This document shows positions 22,583-29,523 of a DNA stretch of 32,468 nucleotides, piece after piece; the first letter of the stretch is position 1, and each line of letters begins with the position of its first letter. A model generated the notes under the pieces. That model saw nothing but the letters and a program-made list of their open reading frames with translations, did no database searches and was not told the origin of the DNA. The DNA is from a virus, in IMG/VR virus record IMGVR_UViG_3300024255_000093, positions 1 to 32,468 of that record; one strand, given 5' to 3'. A program made the translations under genes and the position numbers.

Positions 22583-22778
22583 AGTTTCTATTCCACACAA
22601 GTTTAATAAATTCTTAAAAGAAGAATCTGCGCATTATCGTAGAGCATTACAGCTACCAGACGATAATCCTGCTAAGCGTGATATAATTCACCATTGGGAA
22701 TTAGAGATTATTAAACAAAAAAATGCATTACAGATGGACTTTGATGAACTACGATACTGTAACATAAATATCACATAA
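22575..22778 (+). CDS. Small protein, GTG start
   Basis: 67 residues starting at GTG, overlapping the previous gene by 8 bases (GTGCGTAA) with GAGG about ten bases upstream. Charged and helical (P-H-K-F-N-K-F-L-K-E-E, then H-H-W-E-L-E-I-I-K-Q-K-N-A). No recognised family. Probably coupled to the gene before it. Confidence 0.65.
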   Translation: MRKVSIPHKFNKFLKEESAHYRRALQLPDDNPAKRDIIHHWELEIIKQKNALQMDFDELRYCNINIT

Positions 22779-22810
22779 TATATTAAATGCAAATTAAATG
22801 TATTTTGTTG

Positions 22811-22839
22811 TTTACAACTGGTCAAAAATGTATTATAAA
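22811..22839 (+). promoter_or_regulatory. Sigma-70-type promoter
   Basis: TTTACA at 22811-22816, TATAAA at 22834-22839, spacer 17. It lies inside the frame upstream of the ATG at 22864, which argues for the later start of that gene. Confidence 0.7.
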
Positions 22840-22863
22840 GGTATTAACAAAAGGAGATACATT

Positions 22864-23118
22864 ATGAAACTGGTAAAAATTCAACTTGATATCCTAGAAG
22901 ATGCAGTTGCATCAGAAGCAAAAAATGGCGTACGTAAGCCAATCCATGTAAGAAATTTTAATAATCTTGATGGCTTTTCACAAAGATATCAAGAGTATTG
23001 TAATCGAATGGAAATGTTAATAAATGCCGGTTTTATTTCTCGTGATATCAATCCTAATGATGGATATGCTTATATCACAATCAAAGGTGAAAACTTTATT
23101 AATGGAGTTACTTATTAA
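22864..23118 (+). CDS. Small conserved-type protein heading the phoH transcript
   Basis: 84 residues from the ATG at 22864, which has AAGGAG at 22851-22856. The same frame is open to an ATG at 22798, but that would place coding sequence over the promoter, so the later start is chosen. Sequence: V-K-I-Q-L-D-I-L-E-D-A-V-A near the start and G-Y-A-Y-I-T-I-K-G-E-N near the end, resembling a small winged-helix-like alpha/beta fold. Function unknown. It begins a chain of overlapping genes running to the phoH-like gene. Confidence 0.7.
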   Translation: MKLVKIQLDILEDAVASEAKNGVRKPIHVRNFNNLDGFSQRYQEYCNRMEMLINAGFISRDINPNDGYAYITIKGENFINGVTY

Positions 23119-23348
23119 TGTTTAATATTGAATATAGAGTTATTGATAGTATACAATTTGGCGGTCTCAAGAATGGAACATATCTTCAACTTGTTGTAAA
23201 TAAGAACATGAATGGTAGAAAGCCAAAAGAATATATCAGATCTTGGTCAAGTCTATCTAAACAATGGAATATCATGTATAGATATAATGTAGAAGAATCA
23301 TGGAACAAATGGAAAAGGACTGAAAAAACGTGCCAACATACACATTAA
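23118..23348 (+). CDS. Small unknown protein
   Basis: 76 residues, TAATG overlap with the previous stop. Beta-rich start (I-E-Y-R-V-I-D-S-I-Q-F-G-G), a central K-E-Y-I-R-S-W-S-S-L-S-K-Q-W, and a tryptophan-rich C-terminus ending C-Q-H-T-H. The last codons overlap the next gene by 19 bases. No family recognised. Confidence 0.65.
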   Translation: MFNIEYRVIDSIQFGGLKNGTYLQLVVNKNMNGRKPKEYIRSWSSLSKQWNIMYRYNVEESWNKWKRTEKTCQHTH

Positions 23349-23563
23349 AAAATATTAAGACAAATGATAGATGGGATGTAGTTTGCAGTTGGAATGATTT
23401 GCAAGAAACAATAAAACACGATCCTGAAATAATTCAGGTTCCATGCGCTCCTCGGTTCGTAGCTGGAAAAGGTGACATGTTTGGAAAAACACCAGATGGA
23501 TTTAAAGAGCTTAAGCAAAGAATGAAAAGTGGTTCAGGTGAAGGTAATACAATTAGACTATGA
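23330..23563 (+). CDS. Small conserved T4-like protein, FmdB-ribbon-like without cysteines
   Basis: 77 residues from a GTG start. It reads P-T-Y-T-L-K-N-I-K-T-N-D-R-W-D-V, then a helix, then I-I-Q-V-P-C-A-P-R-F-V-A-G-K-G-D-M and a basic C-terminus (P-D-G-F-K-E-L-K-Q-R-M-K). This pattern follows small T4-like phage proteins related to FmdB-type ribbons, here lacking the zinc cysteines. Role unknown. It overlaps the PhoH-like gene by 4 bases (ATGA), so expression is coupled. Confidence 0.65.
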   Translation: MPTYTLKNIKTNDRWDVVCSWNDLQETIKHDPEIIQVPCAPRFVAGKGDMFGKTPDGFKELKQRMKSGSGEGNTIRL

Positions 23564-24249
23564 CAAAGAAAAATAATTCACTACAGGTTCATGCTGATGA
23601 ACTTGTTCGTATTGAGCCTATTACAGAAAATCAACGATTAGCATTTTCTGCTTGGGAAGAAAATAAAAATATAGTATTGTCAGGTAGTGCTGGTACTGGT
23701 AAAACCTTTATTGGCTTATATCTAGCGCTGAAAGCTATGCTGGATGAACCTGAAATATATCGTGATATAACTATTATGAGATCCATCGTACCTACACGGG
23801 ACGGTGGTTTTTTGCCGGGTACAATAGAAGAAAAAAGAGAACCATTTAACTTACCGTATAAATTTATATGTAATGAGTTGTTTGGTGAGTTTGGTTCTTA
23901 TAATAAAATGTTACACTCAAAGCAGATAAAATTTGAATCTACTTCGTATATTCGTGGTTGCACATTCGATCATTCAATTATTTTAGTTGATGAGATGCAA
24001 AACTTAAACTTCCATGAATTAGACTCTGTTATAACTCGTATTGGTAAAGATTGTCGTGTTATTTTTTGTGGCGATTATATGCAATCAGATTTTAAGTTTG
24101 ATGATGAAAAAGACGGTATCATAAAATTTATGAAAATTGTAGAACAGATGAGATTTTTTGATGTAGTCAAATTTGGATGGGAAGATATTGTGAGATCTGA
24201 TTTGGTTCGTGATTATATAATGACGAAAGAAATGTTAGCTATTTCATAG
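23560..24249 (+). CDS. phoH: PhoH-like ATPase
   Basis: 229 residues. A P-loop ATPase of the PhoH family, common in marine phages, whose exact role (RNA metabolism or phosphate stress) is unsettled. Walker A is G-S-A-G-T-G-K-T at residues 42-49, preceded by I-T-E-N-Q-R-L-A-F (Q-motif-like). Walker B is I-I-L-V-D-E-M-Q-N near 140-148, followed by a T-R-I-G-K-D-C-R-V-I-F-C-G-D sensor segment. Length fits phage PhoH proteins. It ends a run of four overlapping small genes, and AGGAG for the next gene follows the stop. Confidence 0.9.
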   Translation: MTKKNNSLQVHADELVRIEPITENQRLAFSAWEENKNIVLSGSAGTGKTFIGLYLALKAMLDEPEIYRDITIMRSIVPTRDGGFLPGTIEEKREPFNLPYKFICNELFGEFGSYNKMLHSKQIKFESTSYIRGCTFDHSIILVDEMQNLNFHELDSVITRIGKDCRVIFCGDYMQSDFKFDDEKDGIIKFMKIVEQMRFFDVVKFGWEDIVRSDLVRDYIMTKEMLAIS

Positions 24250-24259
24250 GAGAAAATTA

Positions 24260-24427
24260 ATGAAAGATTGGGTTATCGGAAAACTAGGAGAAAAAACGTC
24301 TTGGAATGGAGCAGCGCTGATTGCGGTTGGAGTAATTGTTCTTATTGCTGGACCCTTCGCTAAGCTAGCAGCATACGGAGCAATTGCGTATGGAGCTTGG
24401 TGTATATGGGAGAAAGGCGATGATTAA
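24260..24427 (+). CDS. Small membrane protein, 55 residues
   Basis: ATG at 24260 with AGGAG at 24248-24252. A hydrophilic start (M-K-D-W-V-I-G-K-L-G-E-K-T-S-W-N-G) is followed by a hydrophobic segment from residue 18 to about 49 (A-A-L-I-A-V-G-V-I-V-L-I-A-G-P-F-A, then A-Y-G-A-I-A-Y-G-A-W) that could form one long or two short membrane helices, ending W-E-K-G-D-D. It overlaps the glutaredoxin gene by 8 bases. Function unknown; a membrane role near the endolysin makes a holin conceivable, but this is only a guess. Confidence 0.7.
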   Translation: MKDWVIGKLGEKTSWNGAALIAVGVIVLIAGPFAKLAAYGAIAYGAWCIWEKGDD

Positions 24428-24668
24428 AATTTACGGTACGAGTAGATGCGGTTATTGTAAAGAAGCTGTAAATTTAGCTAAAAAGTATAAATTAGAATAT
24501 GAATATAAAGATGCTGAGGACTTAGATATATATGAAAGTCTAGTAAATAAAATTGGTAAATTTGGAACAGTGCCCCAAATATTTTGGCACGATAAACACT
24601 TAGGTGGATATGAAAATTTTGCCACAGAAGTAGAAAATACAAGGGAGTTCGGACAAGATGGATTTTGA
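24420..24668 (+). CDS. Glutaredoxin
   Basis: 82 residues from the ATG at 24420 (GGGAG upstream). An in-frame ATG at 24384 would add residues inside the preceding gene and is not used. A thioredoxin-fold protein with the redox site C-G-Y-C at residues 11-14, a T-V-P-Q-I-F cis-proline loop (about 57-62) and a G-G-Y-E motif before the last helix, all typical of glutaredoxin. It would reduce the phage ribonucleotide reductase (C542/C545 of NrdA) using host glutathione. The next gene starts 11 bases before its stop. Confidence 0.9.
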   Translation: MIKIYGTSRCGYCKEAVNLAKKYKLEYEYKDAEDLDIYESLVNKIGKFGTVPQIFWHDKHLGGYENFATEVENTREFGQDGF

Positions 24669-25497
24669 TTTTACAGAAGATCAGGTTGCAGCAATTTTAC
24701 ACAAAGATGATGTGTCAGATTGGTTTAGTGCTATGACAGAAATGTTTCCAAAATATGAAATCACCACGCCAAATCGTGTAGCAGGTTTCATTGCACAAAC
24801 CGCTCATGAAAGTGCAAGCTATAAAACAATTACTGAAAATCTAAATTATAGCGCAAAAGCACTTAATGCTATTTTTGGTAAATATTTTCACCGAGCTGGA
24901 GTTGACGCACAAAAATATCACAGACAGCCAGAAAAGATTGCTAATCGTATCTATGCTGGTCGTATGGACAATGGTGATACCGCATCTGGTGATGGTTGGA
25001 CATTTCGAGGTGGTGGAATTCTACAACTTACTGGTCGATATAACTATACTGAGTTTGGTAAGACTGTAGGAATGACTGCTGAAGAAGCAACTGATTATGT
25101 TCGTACTCCGAAAGGTGCTATTGAATCAGCTTGTTGGTTTTGGAAGACTAATAATATTAATAAGTATTGTGATAATGATGATATTGTTCGTATGACAAAG
25201 CGTATTAATGGTGGAACTATTGGCCTTGCGGATCGTAAAAAGCATTACGCTCATGCGCTTGAAGTACTTGGTGGTCATGTATCATTTGATGATGATAACG
25301 ATGATGTTGAACTTAAATTGATTCGTAGAGGATCAAAGGGTGATACTGTTAAGAAACTACAAGAATGTCTTGGTCTTGATGCTGATGGTGATTTTGGTCG
25401 TGGTACAGAGGCAGCACTCAAAGCTTGGCAAGTAGAAAATGGCTGTACTCCAGACGGAATTGCAGGACCTCAAACTCTCGGGAAAATCTTCTCATAA
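24658..25497 (+). CDS. GH19-type endolysin with peptidoglycan-binding domain
   Basis: 279 residues. The N-terminal ~200 residues are a glycoside hydrolase 19 (chitinase-like) lysozyme domain: F-I-A-Q-T-A-H-E-S-A-S-Y with the catalytic Glu, Y-A-G-R-M-D-N-G-D, then W-T-F-R-G-G-G-I-L-Q-L-T-G-R-Y-N-Y and R-I-N-G-G. The C-terminal ~60 residues form a PG-binding-1 domain (L-I-R-R-G-S-K-G-D-T-V-K-K-L-Q, G-D-F-G-R-G-T-E-A-A-L, C-T-P-D-G-I-A-G-P-Q-T). No signal peptide is seen, so release across the inner membrane needs a holin. It would cut peptidoglycan before the spanins of 10191-11001 act. Confidence 0.9.
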   Translation: MDFDFTEDQVAAILHKDDVSDWFSAMTEMFPKYEITTPNRVAGFIAQTAHESASYKTITENLNYSAKALNAIFGKYFHRAGVDAQKYHRQPEKIANRIYAGRMDNGDTASGDGWTFRGGGILQLTGRYNYTEFGKTVGMTAEEATDYVRTPKGAIESACWFWKTNNINKYCDNDDIVRMTKRINGGTIGLADRKKHYAHALEVLGGHVSFDDDNDDVELKLIRRGSKGDTVKKLQECLGLDADGDFGRGTEAALKAWQVENGCTPDGIAGPQTLGKIFS

Positions 25498-25518
25498 TAT
25501 AAAGGTGAAATAAGTAAG

Positions 25519-25707
25519 ATGGCTAAATTCGGTCGATTTGATCCACGCAATAAGAAGCGTGATAGAAATAAAAATATGTCTCAGACTAAAGATAATAGAA
25601 TTAGAGATGTAGAAGAAAGCAGAACTGGTTTTAAAATACAAGGACATAATATTGATTATGCGATGTATGATGGACAGGATGAATTTGAAAATGACAATGA
25701 AAGCTAG
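25519..25707 (+). CDS. Small conserved T4-like marine phage protein
   Basis: 62 residues. A basic start (M-A-K-F-G-R-F-D-P-R-N-K-K-R-D-R) and an acidic end (Y-D-G-Q-D-E-F-E-N-D-N-E). I recall a protein with this opening in T4-like cyanophages. RBS AAGG at 25502-25505 is rather far. Function unknown. Confidence 0.7.
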   Translation: MAKFGRFDPRNKKRDRNKNMSQTKDNRIRDVEESRTGFKIQGHNIDYAMYDGQDEFENDNES

Positions 25708-25710
25708 CTT

Positions 25711-26295
25711 ATGAATAAAATTATATTAACTGATTGCGATGGTGTCCTCCTGAATTGGGAGGGCGCCTTTACTAATTGGATGTCTATGCGTGGCTATAAA
25801 GTTGATGATAACAATCGAAGAGAATACCATATGGGAAAACGATATGGTATAAGCTCTGAAGAAAAAGATCGTACAGTACGAGCATTTAATGAAAGTGCAT
25901 GGATGAAATATTTAAATCCATTGCGTGATGCTGTATATTATGTAGATCTTTTGCATCGTAAACATGGATATACTTTTCATATGTGCACATCACTTACAAC
26001 CGATGAGTATGCTCAGAAATTAAGAATAGAAAATATTGAAAGATTATTCGGTAAGACCGCATTTACTAAATATATTTTTTGTGATACTGGTGCTGATAAA
26101 GACGAAGCGCTTAAACCATACAGAGATAGCGGATATCTTTGGGTAGAAGATAAGGTTGAAAATGCAGAACTCGGATTGCAAATGGGTTTAGACTCAGTTC
26201 TAATATCTCACCCATGGAATATTAATCGTAATAATGATCATATTCCTAAATATGAATATTGGAAGGAACTATATGAAGAGGAAATATTTGGATGA
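25711..26295 (+). CDS. HAD-family phosphatase, 5'(3')-nucleotidase-like
   Basis: 194 residues. HAD motif I is D8-C-D10-G-V-L-L near the start. Motif II is C-T-S-L near residue 92, a lysine lies around 122-131, and motif IV is W-V-E-D-K-V-E-N-A near 147. Layout and length suit small nucleotidase-like HAD enzymes of phages that act on deoxynucleotides or phosphate ends. This would fit the nrdAB and glutaredoxin genes of the window, but the substrate cannot be read from sequence. It overlaps the next gene by 4 bases (ATGA). Confidence 0.75.
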   Translation: MNKIILTDCDGVLLNWEGAFTNWMSMRGYKVDDNNRREYHMGKRYGISSEEKDRTVRAFNESAWMKYLNPLRDAVYYVDLLHRKHGYTFHMCTSLTTDEYAQKLRIENIERLFGKTAFTKYIFCDTGADKDEALKPYRDSGYLWVEDKVENAELGLQMGLDSVLISHPWNINRNNDHIPKYEYWKELYEEEIFG

Positions 26296-26489
26296 GTATC
26301 GCCACGCTATTAAGTCTTCGATTTGAATACGAAGAAATTATTAACAACTTTGCAATTCCTGATAACAGAAAAGACGGTGTTCTTGAGAATATGGCATGGT
26401 TTAAAATGTATGGTAATAAGAAGAATAGATTTAGACCTGGGTATGATAGAGCTATAGAAATAGCTAATAAAATTTCAAATAGCGTTTAA
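26292..26489 (+). CDS. Small conserved unknown protein
   Basis: 65 residues, ATGA overlap with the HAD gene. Sequence: F-E-Y-E-E-I-I-N-N-F-A, E-N-M-A-W-F-K-M-Y-G-N-K-K-N-R-F-R-P-G-Y-D-R-A-I-E-I-A. The second half looks like a conserved helical module. No known family. Last gene of the early-type run; a late promoter follows its stop. Confidence 0.65.
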   Translation: MSIATLLSLRFEYEEIINNFAIPDNRKDGVLENMAWFKMYGNKKNRFRPGYDRAIEIANKISNSV

Positions 26490-26493
26490 TTTA

Positions 26494-26501
26494 TATAAAT
26501 A
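26494..26501 (+). promoter_or_regulatory. T4-type late promoter for fibre genes
   Basis: TATAAATA within TTTATATAAATATAC, five bases after the previous stop codon and 40 bases before the fibre start at 26534. Confidence 0.75.
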
Positions 26502-26533
26502 TACTAAACATACAATAAAAATGGTAGTAATTT

Positions 26534-29518
26534 ATGTCAAAAGCAAGAGATGTATCAAGACTTTTTAGTAAAACTGGAAGTTCATCAAGTGATGTAGGAC
26601 CTTCTACAGTATCCTCAGACACACCTCCGGCTGGAGCAGGAGCTGGAGATAAATGGTTTAATACCACAAATCTTACTACCTATATTTATTATGATGATGG
26701 CACTTCACTTCAGTGGGTTCCATCCTCTGCTCCGGTTCCTGGTCCAACAGGTGCTACAGGTCCTGCACCATCAATTAATTTTTCGGCAATAAATCAAGCT
26801 ATGATTCCAGATACTGATGTGACACACGATTTAGGTTCGTCTACACATAAATGGAAAGATTTATATTTAAGTGGTTCGACATTACATCTTGGTGCATCTG
26901 CTACTATATCTGCTGGAACAGGATCTGAAATAGTTTTACCATCTATTAAAATCGGAGCTGGAGCTAATGCTGTTAAATTGTCTGCAAATGCAAGTGGTGG
27001 ATTAGAAACACAGGCTGTAGTAGGTGGTACAACTCAAGCCGTAAAGCCAGCAGGTGGTACAGTGCAAGTCGCGGATCTTGCGGCTATGCAAGCAATCTCT
27101 AATCCTTCAATAGGTGATATGGTTAGCGTTGTTTCTAATAAAACGATTTACATGTATAATGGCACCGGTTTTTATAAAATTGCTGTAATGGTTAATGAAA
27201 GCCCAACTGCTATTACTGGTGTTGACGGATCGTATCAACTTGAAACAGACGGTACAGCAACTACTATCACGGCCATATCTTCAGATCCTGAAGGAAGACC
27301 ATTAACCTGGTCTTATGCAGTTTCGGCTGGTGCATTAAACGGAACAACTGTAGCTCAAACTAATAATGTATTTACTATCACACCACACGCAAGTGATGCT
27401 GCAACTTTTAGTATTACTTTTAGTGTGACAGATGGCATTAATGGTGCAGTCAATGCAGTAAGTGCGTTTACATTATCATTTTATGTACAAAATTCAAGAT
27501 ACACTGCATTGTCAGTTAAGGCAACTAACACTGGAAATAACCAGACCTTTGATGATGCATCCACTTCAAATCATACGATTACTGCCAGTGGAGATGTAAC
27601 AGCATCAACATTCAGTCCATATCGTGCCGGTGGATATTCTGCATATTTTGATAATCCTACTGTATGGTCATATCTCAGGCTACCAGATACTACGTTAGAT
27701 AATATTTGTAATGATACCACAGCTTCTGCTATTGCGACACATGTTACTACAATAGAAGCATGGGTATATCCGTTATCTAGGAGAGATTCTTCTTCTAGTG
27801 CTTATGGAGGGGGGTCTTGTATACTTACAAAAGGTTACATTTGGTTTAATCTTGGTATTGATCATGATGGATATGTCCACTGTTATCATATGAGTGGTGG
27901 GTCTGGTAATCAAAGTGGAGCTGGATATACTGAAAATAATATTATTACCAGCAATACTGTGCCATTAAACGCTTGGACACATGTAGCCGCAGTAATTGAG
28001 AATAGTCAAATAAAAGTATATGTTAATGGTGTACTTGGAGCATCTGGCACTTGGAACGGTTTACATGATTATGCATCCAACTCATCCCGCCAAAGTTCAA
28101 TAGGCGCAGGGGTCACTTCTGCCGACGGCCCAAGAAGATTTGATGGTTATATTTGCGATTTTAGAATCAGCGATAATGCGAGATATACATCAAACTTTAC
28201 TCAATCTACAGAATTTCTTACTGTTGATTCAGATACAGATTTCTTACTAGGAAACTTACCTTATTTTAAAGATCAATCTGCATCAAATCATGCAATCACT
28301 GTTACTGGTAATGTATCTTTAGAACCAAAATCTTTGTTTGACAATGCTCCATATTCAGAAGCCTCTCATGGTGCGGCTGTGTATTTTGAAGGCACAACAG
28401 GCAATCGTTTAACAATACCACACCATGCAGATTTTGACTTTTCTGGTGATTATGTAATTGAATTTTGGTTCAATTTAGAACAGAGTGCCAACAACCAATC
28501 TATGTTTGATAAGAGTAGTGGCTCCGAAAGTTTTCAAATTTATACACTAAGTTCTAATAATAAAATCGGCGCATATATAACGGATTCTTCATCAAATACA
28601 ATTGTCAGTTATAGCAACATCGGCCCAGTCGTAAAGGGAACAGGGTGGCATCATTTTTCTCTTGTGCGAGATAATTCAGCTGGTACATATGTAAGTTATA
28701 TAGATGGTGTTGTTGTCAACACTACCACATCTGCCTACAATTGTACATCTACAAATGAAATTAATATTGGTGCCATGAATTCAAACGTAAATGCGACGAA
28801 AGGTCATATATCAGATTTTAAATTTTTAACTACAATACCATCAGATAGAAATGCTGCCTTCACACCACCCACTTCACCTTCTGTCGCAGATTCAAACACA
28901 AAATTCTTACTCAATCCAGAAACATCTATTTCAGATTTGAGTCAGAGAAATTCTTTAATAACTGTCGGTGGTGTTGCAACATCTACAACTCAAGTAAAGT
29001 TTTCTGGAACAAAATCAATTTATATTGGTGCTCAGGGAGATTATATCAATTCTATACATGATTCAACCATCCCAATTTTTCCAAATGGCGATAGTCAAGA
29101 TTGGACATTAGAATATTGGTATTATCCAACAAGTATTGCTGGTTTTAATAATATTTTTAATATAGGCGGTGGTTTTTATATGTATGCAGCAAACGGAGGA
29201 TTGGGGTTTTATACTGAAAGTGGCGGGTCATATCTACTTGGACAAAATCAAATTCATGTTGTAACAGAAAATACTTGGACACATGTTGCAATAGTACGCA
29301 ATGGGAACAATTATAATGCATATTTTGATGGCGTTTCAAGATTCAACACTACAAATTCTAATGAAGTACAAACTGGAACAAATAATCTTCATATTGGAGA
29401 CATGACACCTTATAACAATGGTGCATTGAATTTTTATATTCAAGATTTTAGAATCACAAAAGGTCTTGCAAGATATACAGCAGACTTCACACCACCGACA
29501 GCAGAATTACAAGGATAA
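26534..29518 (+). CDS. Long tail fibre with Ig-like and three LamG-like domains
   Basis: 994 residues. The N-terminus M-S-K-A-R-D-V-S-R-L-F-S differs from the other fibres. Then come G-D-K-W-F-N-T-T-N-L-T-T-Y, a short collagen-like P-G-P-T-G-A-T-G-P, a module with D-L-G-S-S-T-H-K-W-K-D-L-Y-L shared with the next two fibres, and the Ig-like cassette (S-P-T-A-I-T-G-V, F-S-V-T-D-G). Three LamG-like domains follow, each with W-x-H-x-A/S and a D-F-R/K segment; the last ends N-x-D-F-T-P-P-T. It shares long near-identical DNA with the 18161 fibre (for example 28901-28945). Probably a receptor-binding fibre made late. Confidence 0.85.
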   Translation: MSKARDVSRLFSKTGSSSSDVGPSTVSSDTPPAGAGAGDKWFNTTNLTTYIYYDDGTSLQWVPSSAPVPGPTGATGPAPSINFSAINQAMIPDTDVTHDLGSSTHKWKDLYLSGSTLHLGASATISAGTGSEIVLPSIKIGAGANAVKLSANASGGLETQAVVGGTTQAVKPAGGTVQVADLAAMQAISNPSIGDMVSVVSNKTIYMYNGTGFYKIAVMVNESPTAITGVDGSYQLETDGTATTITAISSDPEGRPLTWSYAVSAGALNGTTVAQTNNVFTITPHASDAATFSITFSVTDGINGAVNAVSAFTLSFYVQNSRYTALSVKATNTGNNQTFDDASTSNHTITASGDVTASTFSPYRAGGYSAYFDNPTVWSYLRLPDTTLDNICNDTTASAIATHVTTIEAWVYPLSRRDSSSSAYGGGSCILTKGYIWFNLGIDHDGYVHCYHMSGGSGNQSGAGYTENNIITSNTVPLNAWTHVAAVIENSQIKVYVNGVLGASGTWNGLHDYASNSSRQSSIGAGVTSADGPRRFDGYICDFRISDNARYTSNFTQSTEFLTVDSDTDFLLGNLPYFKDQSASNHAITVTGNVSLEPKSLFDNAPYSEASHGAAVYFEGTTGNRLTIPHHADFDFSGDYVIEFWFNLEQSANNQSMFDKSSGSESFQIYTLSSNNKIGAYITDSSSNTIVSYSNIGPVVKGTGWHHFSLVRDNSAGTYVSYIDGVVVNTTTSAYNCTSTNEINIGAMNSNVNATKGHISDFKFLTTIPSDRNAAFTPPTSPSVADSNTKFLLNPETSISDLSQRNSLITVGGVATSTTQVKFSGTKSIYIGAQGDYINSIHDSTIPIFPNGDSQDWTLEYWYYPTSIAGFNNIFNIGGGFYMYAANGGLGFYTESGGSYLLGQNQIHVVTENTWTHVAIVRNGNNYNAYFDGVSRFNTTNSNEVQTGTNNLHIGDMTPYNNGALNFYIQDFRITKGLARYTADFTPPTAELQG
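28901..28945 (+). repeat. 45-bp exact repeat in fibre genes, copy 2
   Basis: Identical to 20006-20050, again in the linker before the last LamG domain. Upstream, 28258-28340 also closely matches 19339-19423. Confidence 0.95.
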
Positions 29519-29523
29519 AATAA

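Noticed and set aside
22798-22863. Upstream extension of the 84-residue gene
   Set aside because: The extension covers a TTTACA-N17-TATAAA promoter and has no RBS, whereas the ATG at 22864 has AAGGAG at good distance.
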